Assembly (NCBI GenBank): GCA_035644815.1
Contig: DASQNU010000253.1
Coordinates: forward strand, 4,939 to 68,938
Length of the DNA: 64,000 nt
Source: Brevibacillus_F sp035644815
Lineage (GTDB): Bacteria; Bacillota; Bacilli; Brevibacillales; Brevibacillaceae
Direction: 5' to 3'
Positions 25,000-34,229 of the stretch are shown in pieces. A program made the translations under genes and the position numbers. Numbering within the stretch: the stretch's first letter is position 1; every line of letters starts with the position of its first letter. The notes beneath the pieces are model-generated. The model did not search any database. It worked only from the letters and a program-made list of their open reading frames with translations, and had not been told where the DNA came from.

Positions 25000-25890
25000 T
25001 TATTGCAAAGCAAGCTCCTGAATGGCATGGGCTACACCGTGCTTGTCGTGACGATTGGCGACAAAGGAACAGATCTGCTTGACCTTTTCCTCCGCATTGC
25101 CCATCGCTACGCTGTAACCGACGATCTTCAGCATAGACAGATCATTGAAATTATCTCCGAGCGCCATCGTTTCCTCCAGAGAAATCTGGTGTTGTGTGGC
25201 ATATTCCTCAACGGCAATACCTTTTTGGGCTCCTCGACTGGTCAGCTCCAAATTGTTATTGGCAGAAGAGCTGACGGCTAATTCCGGCAACTGCTGCAGC
25301 TTTTCGGCCGCCGCTGCCAGCGCGGTTTCATCATTGGAGAAAACCAGCAGCTTGTAGATTTCTACTCCTGCTTCTTGATCGAGAACCTCTTTATAATCAT
25401 TCACGATGGAAAAACTTTCGCGGGCGAAGCGGTAATCAATCTTTTCCTTGATTTTTTCTTCCGGATAATCTGGATAGGCCGTCGTTAAGTAGTCCACCAT
25501 GGTCTGAAACGCCTTTTCACGATTATCGCTGTATGTACCGCTATCGGTGTACAGCTCATAGTATATACCCGCGTCCTGTAAAATGGCCGCTACTTGCTGG
25601 TACGTCGGGTAAGACAACGGAACGCTTTTCACTTTCTCTCCTTGTTCATCGCGCATCTCCGCACCATTGACACAGATGATCGGGCAGGTAATGCCAGCTG
25701 CCTCCAACGGGGGAAATGCCTCTTTATACGATCTTCCAGTGGCAACGACCACCTTGATCCCTTTTGCCTGAGCGGCTTTAATCGCCTCTCGGTTTTCCTG
25801 ACTGATCTCGCCCAATTCGTTGAGCAGCGTGCCATCCATATCCGTCGCGATCAATCTCACTTGCTTTTTGCATACTTCCGTGGTTTCCAT
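25000..25890 (-). CDS. Cof-type HAD-IIB phosphatase
   Basis: 296 residues. HAD motifs: DMDGTLLN (nucleophile and acid Asp), VVATGRSY, a lysine in RGAQKGIAV, and GDNFNDLSML with acidic Mg ligands. The large C2 cap between motifs 2 and 3 is typical of Cof/YkrA proteins that dephosphorylate sugar phosphates, nucleotides or flavin precursors. AGGAGG precedes the ATG. A related gene is at 48210. Confidence 0.9.
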   Translation of the reverse strand: METTEVCKKQVRLIATDMDGTLLNELGEISQENREAIKAAQAKGIKVVVATGRSYKEAFPPLEAAGITCPIICVNGAEMRDEQGEKVKSVPLSYPTYQQVAAILQDAGIYYELYTDSGTYSDNREKAFQTMVDYLTTAYPDYPEEKIKEKIDYRFARESFSIVNDYKEVLDQEAGVEIYKLLVFSNDETALAAAAEKLQQLPELAVSSSANNNLELTSRGAQKGIAVEEYATQHQISLEETMALGDNFNDLSMLKIVGYSVAMGNAEEKVKQICSFVANRHDKHGVAHAIQELALQ

Positions 25891-26029
25891 GCAAAAGGCC
25901 TCCTATCCTGTTTTTCACAGCGGTTTCTATCTGCTGTCATTGTAGCAGTTTTTGGGGAAAGGTGGTATGGAATACAAGAAGGGCCAAGCGCATCTTTCAT
26001 CACTTGACCCCCGTCTTGTTTATTCTTTA

Positions 26030-29000
26030 TCACATGAGCACCGTGCTTTGTCGCAACACCGGCGCAGGGAAATAACCAATTTTTTGTGCATAGCCAAGCA
26101 ATGCGCCAATCAGCTGTTGATCGGGTGCTGCACAAGAAACGTCGTCTGCAGCCAAGGTACGCATCGTTTCCCGACAACCGAAGCGGTACAGGGAATCTCT
26201 CGCCCCGTCTCCTTCCAGTTGTGCCATCGCCAGCTGCAAGGTCTCTTCGTCAATCTGCTGCTCCGGCGAAAACAGCATAGCTTCGTAATCTGCCGGTTCC
26301 ATCAAGTCAATCGCATAGCCCAAGTCATTGAGATCATTAATGAACTGCTCATAGCTGATCTGCTGCGGATTCACCAGATGGTAAAGCTGACCGATTGTCT
26401 CCATCTTGCTGGCAAGAGCAACCAACGCCTCACTCGCATAATCAATCGGGGTCAGATCGACCCACATGTGGGCATCTGGAGCCTTACCCAACAGAAGCAT
26501 CACTTTGATCATCCGGTAGAAAGCATTGCTATCGATATTTTCTTGGAATCGTCCGGTTTTGGAATGACCTACGAGGTTGCCTGCCCGATAGATCGTGGCC
26601 GGCACGCCTGTCTGGATCGCCTCGCGAACTGCCTGCTCTGCCATCAGCTTGCTGTTGGCATATACATTTTCGAGCCGTTGTGTGTAATCGAAATCACCAT
26701 GGGCACGAACATGCTCCCATTGACCGGATAAAGCAAGCTCTTCCGGAACGGAAATGGTGGATACATAATGAAAACGAATGCCGCCTCCCTGGCGTGCAAT
26801 GTCCAGCAATTCTTTCGTACCCGCTACATTCACCTGATAAAAATAGTCAGCTTCGCCAAAGTGGCGTACATCGGCCGCTGCATGGATAATGGCATCGACA
26901 TTATCCTTCAGCAGCTCCCTGTCTGCTTCCGACATCCCCAGCCTTGGTCGAGTCAGATCGCCTGCGATCACGGTCACTCGGCCTTTCAGACGCTGTGCCT
27001 CGGTTTCGCCAAAACTGAAACGAATTTTTTCCTCTATCCGTTTCATCATGTCTGCTGAAGGTCTGACCATGCAGTACACATGCGTATCCGGCTGCTTCAG
27101 CAATTCGTGAAGGAGGTGTGATCCGAAGTAGCCCGTAGCCCCGGTTAAGAGGACCTTTTGGGGTTGGACAGATCTGACCTCGACATTGACTTCGCTGCGG
27201 CGGATAGGACTTTCATGGAGCTCGCGGATTTCATTTGGCTTGATTCGTTCAAATGAATGAATCTGCTGATCGTTCGCTTGATGACCTGCTGCATAGGCAG
27301 CCAATTGCCCGAGTGTGCGATGCTGGAAATAATCCTGGATGCGCAAGAACGGGTATCTCGGCTTCGATAAGGCCAATGCGTGCAGGATTTTCAAGGAATG
27401 CCCTCCAATTTGGAAGAAGTCATCATTCACACCAACACGATCCACTTTCAGTATTTTTTTCCATACGGAAGCAAGGAAAAGCTCATCCTGCGTACTAGGC
27501 TCTACATATTCCATTTCCGATACGGCTTGATCTTGTCTGGCAGCCAACGCTTTGCGATCCACCTTTTTATTGGGGGTAAGCGGCATCTCGTCTAGCTTGA
27601 TAATTCGTTCAGGAATCATGTATTCCGGCAAATGGGTACCTAGAAAGCCTCTTACCTGCGCGGGTGAAACCTCATAGCCTGGCTTCGTTGTGTAATAGGC
27701 ATTCAGCTTATACTCGCCATTCTCTTTTCGGGCGATGACTACACCTTCTTCAATTTCCTCATGGCGGACAATGGTATCTTCAATCTCGCCCATTTCAATG
27801 CGAAATCCTCTGATTTTTACTTGATCATCTTTTCGCCCTACGTATTCGATATTTCCATCAGGCAGCAGTCGTACAATATCTCCGGACTTGTACAGCCTTG
27901 CCCCTGGGACATCAGTGAATGGATGCGGAATAAAAGCATCCTTTGTTTTCTCCGGCTGCTGCCAATAGGCAACCGCCATCCCTACGCTGCCAATGTACAG
28001 CTCACCTGGCACATTCACCGGACACAGCTGGCCCGCAGGACTGACCACATACAGTTCGGTATTCGCAATCGGCTTACCGATCGGAACATGCGCCTGCTGC
28101 ACAGGAAGCTGCATCTCGATCTTAAAGGCAGAAGAGCAAACCGTGCATTCCGTCGGTCCGTACGCGTTAATGATTTGCGGACGGAGTCCAAAGCGTCTTT
28201 GCCATTTTCGCACGATTTCCCCTGTCAACGCTTCTCCGGCCACGGCAATACGCTTCATGGAAGCATAGTGGACCTGGTCTTCCTCGCGAAGATACTCGGC
28301 CAATTGCTTGAAAAACGCTGTCGGCAAGGTGACAAATGTCCCTTTTTCTCGCGCGACCGCCTCGGTAAAGCTATCAAAGGAAAGGCGTTCTCCAGCGGAA
28401 AGCAAGTGAAAACGCGCTCCCCAAAACAAGGCGCTAAACATCTCAAACACGGATGCATCAAAGCTGAAGGATGCAAAGCCAAAGACGACATCCTCGTGGG
28501 ATAGCTCAAAATATTCCCGCATCCAGGTGCTCAGATTGATGACTCCTTGGTGAGCCAGCAAGGTTCCTTTTGGTCGCCCGGTCGATCCCGAGGTATAGAT
28601 GATATAAGCCAGGTCCGAAGGCTGCAGCTCGATGTTTACAACCGTACGAGGAAATGAATCCAGCATACCATCTACGAGCAACACCTGTACTTGCTTTTCG
28701 TCCGCTAGCTCACGTGCTCTGGCGTCGTGAGCGGAGGTCGTGAGTATGTATGCAGTCCGGCTGTCTTCCAGCATGTAACGGATCCGGTCTTCTGGGTATT
28801 CCGGGTCAATCGGGATATAGACCCCGCCGGCTTTCAGAATCGCGAGAATACCGATAACCGTCTCAATGCTGCGATGCATGAACAGAGCGACATACTCGCC
28901 TTTTTTCACGCCTTGCCCACGCAGCATGTGAGCTACTTGGTTGGTTGTCTCATCCAGCTCACGGTAAGTCAGCGCTCTTCCTTCCATCGAAAGGGCTTGA

Positions 29001-29800
29001 TGGGCAGGAAACTGTAGGGCTGCCTCCATGAACATCTGCGGAATGGTTGCGTCCATCCGATATGGGGCGTCCGTTCGATTGATTTGCTGATAGAGCTCTT
29101 TATCTTGCTTGGTTAGGATATCCACCGTACGGAAGTCTTGTTGGAGATCGGCTGTCATGACCTCGACTATTTTCATATAGATCTCGGCGTACCGTCTCAT
29201 CGTATGGCTTTGGTACAATCCCGGGTGGTAGCCCGCCACGAGGGATAGCTGACCCTCTTTTTGCTGGATCGTCCAGTTGATTTCAGAGGGGTATTCAACC
29301 TCTTGTTCAGCCTCATCCAACCATTGAAAACATGCCGTATACGCATAGGACCTGCTCTCATCGCGCTCAGAAAAAATCTTTGCCAACAAATCCGTGAAGG
29401 GAACATGTGCATATTCGAGCGCCTCGGCCCTGCGCTTGGAAACTTCATGCACAACATCGCTGAACCGCTGTTTTTCGGCAAGGGACACACGAAGCGGCAA
29501 GACCTCGTGCTTCCCTTCCGTTTTCACTGCCATACCCACATAAAGATCCTCGCTGTGAGTCAGACGATACAGCCACACAAAAAAGGCAGCCAGCATGACG
29601 TCTTGCACTTCAGCATTTGTTTCGTTCGTAAGTTGATCCAGTTGCGTAGCAAGTTGCTTTGAAAGGGGGAGACCCATGACTTCGCGTGCGTGCTCATAGA
29701 CCGGAGTACGTTGACCATCAATCGGCAATTCAACTACTGGAAGCGGCTTTTCCATGCGCTTCAGCCAGTAAGTTTCTACAATAGTAAACTCTCCACTCAT
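26030..29800 (-). CDS. Single-module NRPS: partial C domain, A, T, thioester reductase
   Basis: 1256 residues. Residues 1-230 match only the C-terminal half of a condensation domain; the HHxxxDG motif is absent. Adenylation domain about 250-755: YTSGSTGRPKG (A3), YGPTE (A5), RGFRIEMGEIE (A8), NKKVDRK (A10). Carrier domain with GGHSLK (Ser802). Reductase domain about 880-1256 with TGATGYFGS (NADPH) and YANSK (YxxxK). By alignment to GrsA the pocket reads D-A-F-T-A-A-A-V-C-K, close to aromatic (Phe-like) codes. The module should activate an amino acid and release it as an aldehyde. No tailoring gene or phosphopantetheinyl transferase is nearby. Confidence 0.9.
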   Translation of the reverse strand: MSGEFTIVETYWLKRMEKPLPVVELPIDGQRTPVYEHAREVMGLPLSKQLATQLDQLTNETNAEVQDVMLAAFFVWLYRLTHSEDLYVGMAVKTEGKHEVLPLRVSLAEKQRFSDVVHEVSKRRAEALEYAHVPFTDLLAKIFSERDESRSYAYTACFQWLDEAEQEVEYPSEINWTIQQKEGQLSLVAGYHPGLYQSHTMRRYAEIYMKIVEVMTADLQQDFRTVDILTKQDKELYQQINRTDAPYRMDATIPQMFMEAALQFPAHQALSMEGRALTYRELDETTNQVAHMLRGQGVKKGEYVALFMHRSIETVIGILAILKAGGVYIPIDPEYPEDRIRYMLEDSRTAYILTTSAHDARARELADEKQVQVLLVDGMLDSFPRTVVNIELQPSDLAYIIYTSGSTGRPKGTLLAHQGVINLSTWMREYFELSHEDVVFGFASFSFDASVFEMFSALFWGARFHLLSAGERLSFDSFTEAVAREKGTFVTLPTAFFKQLAEYLREEDQVHYASMKRIAVAGEALTGEIVRKWQRRFGLRPQIINAYGPTECTVCSSAFKIEMQLPVQQAHVPIGKPIANTELYVVSPAGQLCPVNVPGELYIGSVGMAVAYWQQPEKTKDAFIPHPFTDVPGARLYKSGDIVRLLPDGNIEYVGRKDDQVKIRGFRIEMGEIEDTIVRHEEIEEGVVIARKENGEYKLNAYYTTKPGYEVSPAQVRGFLGTHLPEYMIPERIIKLDEMPLTPNKKVDRKALAARQDQAVSEMEYVEPSTQDELFLASVWKKILKVDRVGVNDDFFQIGGHSLKILHALALSKPRYPFLRIQDYFQHRTLGQLAAYAAGHQANDQQIHSFERIKPNEIRELHESPIRRSEVNVEVRSVQPQKVLLTGATGYFGSHLLHELLKQPDTHVYCMVRPSADMMKRIEEKIRFSFGETEAQRLKGRVTVIAGDLTRPRLGMSEADRELLKDNVDAIIHAAADVRHFGEADYFYQVNVAGTKELLDIARQGGGIRFHYVSTISVPEELALSGQWEHVRAHGDFDYTQRLENVYANSKLMAEQAVREAIQTGVPATIYRAGNLVGHSKTGRFQENIDSNAFYRMIKVMLLLGKAPDAHMWVDLTPIDYASEALVALASKMETIGQLYHLVNPQQISYEQFINDLNDLGYAIDLMEPADYEAMLFSPEQQIDEETLQLAMAQLEGDGARDSLYRFGCRETMRTLAADDVSCAAPDQQLIGALLGYAQKIGYFPAPVLRQSTVLM

Positions 29801-29846
29801 GGATTCTCCTTCGCTCCTCTTCTTGCGTTTTCCTATTCAGTTCTAT

Positions 29847-31589
29847 TTAAACTCTGAATTTCTGAATTTGATCGTTTAATTCTTCCGCCACATGCAGCAG
29901 AGAGGCGCTGGACGAAGCAATTTCCTCCATAGCAGCCAGCTGTTCTTGGGAAGAAGAAACGATATGCTGGCTATTGCGCAGGGACTCTTCAGACACTTTT
30001 GTAATCATCTTGATGGACGAAGTCAGCTGTTTTGAACTGATTGCCATTTCATTCGTGATCCCCTTCACGTTTTTCAATTCCCCGGCGACCGCCTCGGTAG
30101 AGGATACGATATGCTGGAATACTTCTCCTACCTGATTCACCGCATCTCGGCCTTCGTGAACCACTTCGATTCCTTGGTTCATCGATTGCACTACAGAGTC
30201 AGTCTCCTCTTGCACCTTTTTAATCAATTCCACGATTTGCAGGGCAGATTGCTGAGATTGTTCCGCAAGCTTGCGCACTTCATCCGCCACCACGGCGAAG
30301 CCTCTGCCTTGCTCACCTGCACGCGCTGCTTCAATAGCTGCATTGAGTGCAAGCAGGTTGGTCTGGCTGGAAATGCCCGTGATCACTTCCACGATGCTGC
30401 TGATCTCTTGCGAACGCTGTTCCAGCATACGGATGAGCTCGGCGGAATGCTCAACAGAACGATTGATTTCATCCATTTGTGTCATCGCTTTTTTCACAAG
30501 TTCGTTTCCTTGCTTTGCTTCATTTACCGTGTTCAAGGAGTGTTCAGACACATGCTCCGTTGTCTCCAGCACGCGCTCAATTCCATTCGAGAGCGTAAGG
30601 GTTGCCTGACCGCTCTCTTCTACACTTTGTGCTTGCGATTCTGCTCCTTGTGCCGCTTCCTGGATCGTAACAGCGATTTGCTGTGCGGCCTCTGTAGTCT
30701 GATTCGTGCTCGCTGTCAGCTCCTCGGTAAAGGAAGCAATATGTGTGGAGGTTGAGCGCACTTGTGTAATCACATTCTTGAGTTGGTTGACCATCTCGTT
30801 AAAGTTGCGGCTCAATTGCCCGATTTCATCATCACTTTTCACGGGAATCTGAATGCTCAGATCACCCTCGGCTACCTTCAGCGTAAGCTTGGACAATTGT
30901 TGAATCGGCGTAAGCATTCTGCGGAAAACAAGGGAAACAACCACAGTTACGACCAAAATGAGAACAATCGCGATCAGCAGGTCCTGCAGCAACACTTTAT
31001 TTAAATTCGATTCGATTTTTCTAACATCCAGATCCAGACCATGAATCGCGACCATTTGACCGTTTTGATCTTTCACCGGTACGAACAACGTAAGCCATTT
31101 CCCATAGTCATCGATGTAGACATCTGAGATAGCGGCCTCTCCTTTTTCCGCTTGATCACGTGCTGCCCATAATTCTGGACGCATTTCATATTCCATACCA
31201 AATGTTACACCTGCATCAAGAAGGGACTGACCCACTCCGATGGCGTTGGTAAAGCGTTTGTCCTCCTTCATCGTGGAACGGGGAATATCCACATAGCTAT
31301 TGGCCAAAATATCGTTTTCGGCAAAGCTTTGCAACATAACAAACAACGCTTTGGCTTCTTCACTATTTTGATCAATAGAAGTTCCATTTTCCACCTTTTT
31401 TGCCAGTTCTGATATTTCTTCGGACATAAGGCCCATTTTCACTTCGGACAATCCTTCAAAAGAATTGATTTGATCAAAATAAATGTCTTTGGATCGCTGG
31501 TAGGATAAAAACATTAACACTCCTGACAGCAGTAAAATCGATGCAATCAACCAAACCAACGTTTTAAAAACGATACTTTTACGGAACAC
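29847..31589 (-). CDS. Methyl-accepting chemotaxis protein
   Basis: 580 residues, GTG start with AAAAGGAGAGG upstream. Membrane helix about 9-28, an outside Cache-like sensor about 35-195, second helix about 200-225, HAMP (RRMLTPIQQLSKL), then the signalling domain with the hairpin tip EVITGISSQTNLLALNAAIEAARAG-type sequence, and a standard adaptation region. It reports a ligand to CheA/CheW. The leader carries a cyclic di-GMP-I riboswitch and terminator, so synthesis should follow the second messenger level. Confidence 0.93.
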   Translation of the reverse strand: MFRKSIVFKTLVWLIASILLLSGVLMFLSYQRSKDIYFDQINSFEGLSEVKMGLMSEEISELAKKVENGTSIDQNSEEAKALFVMLQSFAENDILANSYVDIPRSTMKEDKRFTNAIGVGQSLLDAGVTFGMEYEMRPELWAARDQAEKGEAAISDVYIDDYGKWLTLFVPVKDQNGQMVAIHGLDLDVRKIESNLNKVLLQDLLIAIVLILVVTVVVSLVFRRMLTPIQQLSKLTLKVAEGDLSIQIPVKSDDEIGQLSRNFNEMVNQLKNVITQVRSTSTHIASFTEELTASTNQTTEAAQQIAVTIQEAAQGAESQAQSVEESGQATLTLSNGIERVLETTEHVSEHSLNTVNEAKQGNELVKKAMTQMDEINRSVEHSAELIRMLEQRSQEISSIVEVITGISSQTNLLALNAAIEAARAGEQGRGFAVVADEVRKLAEQSQQSALQIVELIKKVQEETDSVVQSMNQGIEVVHEGRDAVNQVGEVFQHIVSSTEAVAGELKNVKGITNEMAISSKQLTSSIKMITKVSEESLRNSQHIVSSSQEQLAAMEEIASSSASLLHVAEELNDQIQKFRV

Positions 31590-31658
31590 ACAAATTCCTC
31601 TCCTTTTAGTTGAATTTCTCCCCTGTCTTTATTCCCATTAAAAATTAGTATAAAAAAA

Positions 31659-31692
31659 CAAAAAACCTGCATTTCGTCCGAAATAGCAGGGT
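31659..31692 (-). terminator. Terminator in the expression platform of the chemoreceptor riboswitch
   Basis: Minus strand CCTGCTATTTCG with GAAATGCAGG, then TTTTTTG. Placed between the aptamer and the GTG start. Confidence 0.85.
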
Positions 31693-31724
31693 CTAAATAT
31701 CTAGATGCTTTCCCTCTGCTTATT

Positions 31725-31806
31725 CGGTAACCCGGCTGCCGTGTATTGGAAAATACCGTAGGCCCGTGGCTTTGCGTCCCCGTTTTTCACACGGGTTTGC
31801 TCTTGT
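31725..31806 (-). promoter_or_regulatory. Cyclic di-GMP-I riboswitch (GEMM) upstream of chemoreceptor
   Basis: Minus strand contains the GEMM-I landmarks in order: AGCAAACCCGTG, a GAAA-type tetraloop-like turn, GGGGACGCAAAGCCACGGGCC, a variable P2 arm, and GGCAGCCGGGTTACC. A terminator follows, so binding of c-di-GMP would change read-through into the chemoreceptor gene. Direction (on or off) cannot be told by eye. Confidence 0.92.
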
Positions 31807-31954
31807 CGTCATGCATGGTTAGCAACTTATTCATTTCCCATGAATTGTTACTTTTTACTCAGTTCTATTGTAGTAGAAGCTTTATGTTAGTCAATACTAT
31901 TCACCATTGAAATATTATTGTGAATTTTTTAACAATAAATACGTACGCTGAAAA

Positions 31955-31984
31955 CAAAAAAAGGGGGAATCCTCCCCTTTTTCT
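31955..31984 (-). terminator. Terminator of siderophore-binding protein gene
   Basis: AAAAAGGGG and CCCCTTTTT arms about a GAATCCT loop, 15 bases after the stop. Confidence 0.85.
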
Positions 31985-31998
31985 GTCTATTGATTCGG

Positions 31999-32994
31999 TT
32001 ACTTCACTTCAAAGTATTGCAAGATTTCATCAAGGAGCAGATTGGCTGCCTTAATGCCTCCTGCTGTATTCCAGATCACTTCATTAACCTCGTGTGCCTT
32101 GTTTTCTTTTGCTACCTGCAGCGTCTGATAGAGCGGATCTTTCATCCATTCTTGTTGAACCTTCGTAGCATCTGTATCGCCTGCCGTATTGCTGTTAAAG
32201 TAGAACAGCACATCGCCATCTATGTCTTTCATCCGCTCTTTGGTAATGGCCTCCATAAACTGGTCTTTGTCTTGGGATGCCGGACGCGCAAAGCCGAGCT
32301 GGCTCAGCAGGACTCCGCTAAACGTGTCTTTTTGGTACAGACGCACTTGTTTGGCAGAAAAACGAACGACCGAAACCTTTGTTTTGGTTTTTTCACCAAG
32401 CTTCTCCTTGGCTTCGGCGACACGCTGATCGAAATCAGCCATGATTTTATCGCCCTCTGCCTTTTTGTTTAAAGCTTCCGCATACAAGGCGAAGTTTTGT
32501 TTCCATTTACCGGAAAGCTCTTCGGAGAATACAGTTGGCGCGATTGCCTTCAATTGTTCATATACCTTCTCCTGACGCACTTTATTGCCTAGGATCAAAT
32601 CGGGCTGAAGGGCTGCTATTTCCTCGAGATTGGGCTCTGGTTCTTCCCCAAGATCGACAACTCCCTCCATTTCCGCTTTGATGTGGTCATACCATGGATC
32701 ACCGCTCCAGGAGCGGACAGCCCCTACCGGCTTTACCCCCATCGCCAGCAATGCTTCCGTCCCCTCATTCGTCAAAACGACAACTCTTTGCGGCGTTCCT
32801 TTGATTTCAGTTTCCCCCATCGCGTGCTTTACGGTACGAGCATCTTCCGGTTTTGCGGACGATGCCTGAGCAGCATCACCTGTCGCTGGAGCCGGCTGAC
32901 TCGTAGCTGCATTGCCTCCACACCCAGCAGCAACAATCGCCATCATGAAAACCATGAAAAGCACACAAATTCTTTTTAACTGTCTCCCACTCAT
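31999..32994 (-). CDS. Iron-siderophore ABC transporter, substrate-binding lipoprotein
   Basis: 331 residues from the ATG at 32994 (GGGGGAGAG upstream). Lipoprotein signal with the lipobox VAAGCGG. A class III binding-protein fold of the FecB/FhuD group: RVVVLTNEGTEALLAMGVKPVG, EEIAALQPDLILGNK, and an even share of E/W residues in the ligand cleft. It is divergent from two permease genes and shares a Fur-controlled intergenic region, the same layout as yfiY against yfiZ-yfhA in Bacillus subtilis (hydroxamate siderophore uptake). The exact siderophore is not known. Confidence 0.9.
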   Translation of the reverse strand: MSGRQLKRICVLFMVFMMAIVAAGCGGNAATSQPAPATGDAAQASSAKPEDARTVKHAMGETEIKGTPQRVVVLTNEGTEALLAMGVKPVGAVRSWSGDPWYDHIKAEMEGVVDLGEEPEPNLEEIAALQPDLILGNKVRQEKVYEQLKAIAPTVFSEELSGKWKQNFALYAEALNKKAEGDKIMADFDQRVAEAKEKLGEKTKTKVSVVRFSAKQVRLYQKDTFSGVLLSQLGFARPASQDKDQFMEAITKERMKDIDGDVLFYFNSNTAGDTDATKVQQEWMKDPLYQTLQVAKENKAHEVNEVIWNTAGGIKAANLLLDEILQYFEVK

Positions 32995-33046
32995 CTCGAT
33001 TCTCTCCCCCATCTTTTTGTGAAAACGATCCATTAATTCATAAAAA

Positions 33047-33061
33047 TGATAATCATTATCA
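33047..33061. promoter_or_regulatory. Fur box (perfect palindrome)
   Basis: TGATAATCATTATCA, the canonical 7-1-7 Fur box, 52 bases upstream of the binding-protein start; it probably covers that gene's promoter. Confidence 0.93.
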
Positions 33062-33104
33062 AAACTATTAAATGACAGGATTTACCTCTTGTCAATCATT
33101 TTAT

Positions 33105-33125
33105 CGAAAATGATTTTCATTTTCG
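33105..33125. promoter_or_regulatory. Second Fur box
   Basis: CGAAAATGATTTTCATTTTCG has 9-base arms complementary around three bases. It abuts the -35 element of the permease promoter. Confidence 0.85.
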
Positions 33126-33154
33126 TTGACACTTGTATTTTGTTTCCATACAAT
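33126..33154 (+). promoter_or_regulatory. Sigma-A promoter of the permease operon
   Basis: TTGACA, 17-base spacer, TACAAT. The Fur box directly upstream would block RNA polymerase under iron-replete conditions. Confidence 0.88.
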
Positions 33155-33218
33155 GTAGCTGTTTGCATAGATAGAAAATTACAACGGTTGCTTATCCAGC
33201 GGGGAGGAGGGATCCTGC

Positions 33219-34229
33219 ATGCTTTCTTTGCTTCGCAGTCGCCAGTCAAAAGTGGTGTTGCTGCTTGGCTCGGCCTTATTGCTTATCGTGTTTTTGCTGA
33301 TGAGTGTGCTGTTCGGCATTCAAACCATCAGCGTCCATACATTATGGGATGCCTATATGCATTTTGACGGCTCCTATGACCATCTGGTCGTAACGAATAC
33401 GCGGGTTCCCCGCGCGATTATCGCCGCATGTGTCGGCGGCAGTCTTGCCATCGCCGGCGCCTTGATGCAAGCCTTGACCAAAAATCCGCTTGCTTCTCCC
33501 TCTGTATTTGGCATCAATGCAGGGGCTTCGCTTTTGCTCGTTCTGTGTCTTACGTTTTTAGGCCCACTTATCGGACAAGGAATGATGGTGTGGGTAGCTT
33601 TTACGGGAGCAGGATTGGCCGCATGTCTGGTATTTTTACTTGGATCTATCGGACGAGATGGCTTTCAACCCATCAAGCTGACCCTTGCTGGATCTGCTGT
33701 CACTGCCTTTGCCTCCGCGATTACTTCGGGGATTATGCTCCTCAACAAAGAAACCGTTGAGGAAGCGCTGTTTTGGCTGGTCGGATCGGTTTCAGGCCGG
33801 GAATTAGCCGATCTGCTGATTGTATTTCCGTATCTGGTGGTAGGTTGGGCCATGGCTTTTGCACTCGCCCGGGCCATTAACATCATGTCGATGGGGGATG
33901 AGGTCGCCAAGGGGTTAGGGCAGCGGACCGTGATAGTGAAAATTACTGCAGTGATTACCATCGTTTTGCTGGCAGGGGGCTCTGTGTCTGTCGCTGGTCC
34001 CATTGCCTTTATCGGGATCATGGTTCCGCATATGTGCCGCTTCCTCATCGGGCAAGATTTTCGCTGGCTGCTTCCTTATTGCGGGGTGTACGGAGCGCTT
34101 CTGCTCGTAGCGGCAGACATCGTCTCGCGTTTTATTTTGCTGCCAAGAGAAGTCCCCGTTGGCGTTGCCACTGCGCTCCTGGGTGTACCGTTTCTAGTCT
34201 ATATCGCGCGGAGGAGGACCTATGAGTAG
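33219..34229 (+). CDS. Iron-siderophore ABC transporter permease (FecCD family)
   Basis: 336 residues, about ten membrane helices. Family motifs include GGSLAIAGALMQALTKNPLASP and GPIAFIGIMVPH. It forms half of the inner channel. GGGGAGGAGG precedes the ATG. It overlaps the second permease by eight bases, so the two are translated together. Corresponds to YfiZ in the B. subtilis layout. Confidence 0.93.
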   Translation: MLSLLRSRQSKVVLLLGSALLLIVFLLMSVLFGIQTISVHTLWDAYMHFDGSYDHLVVTNTRVPRAIIAACVGGSLAIAGALMQALTKNPLASPSVFGINAGASLLLVLCLTFLGPLIGQGMMVWVAFTGAGLAACLVFLLGSIGRDGFQPIKLTLAGSAVTAFASAITSGIMLLNKETVEEALFWLVGSVSGRELADLLIVFPYLVVGWAMAFALARAINIMSMGDEVAKGLGQRTVIVKITAVITIVLLAGGSVSVAGPIAFIGIMVPHMCRFLIGQDFRWLLPYCGVYGALLLVAADIVSRFILLPREVPVGVATALLGVPFLVYIARRRTYE

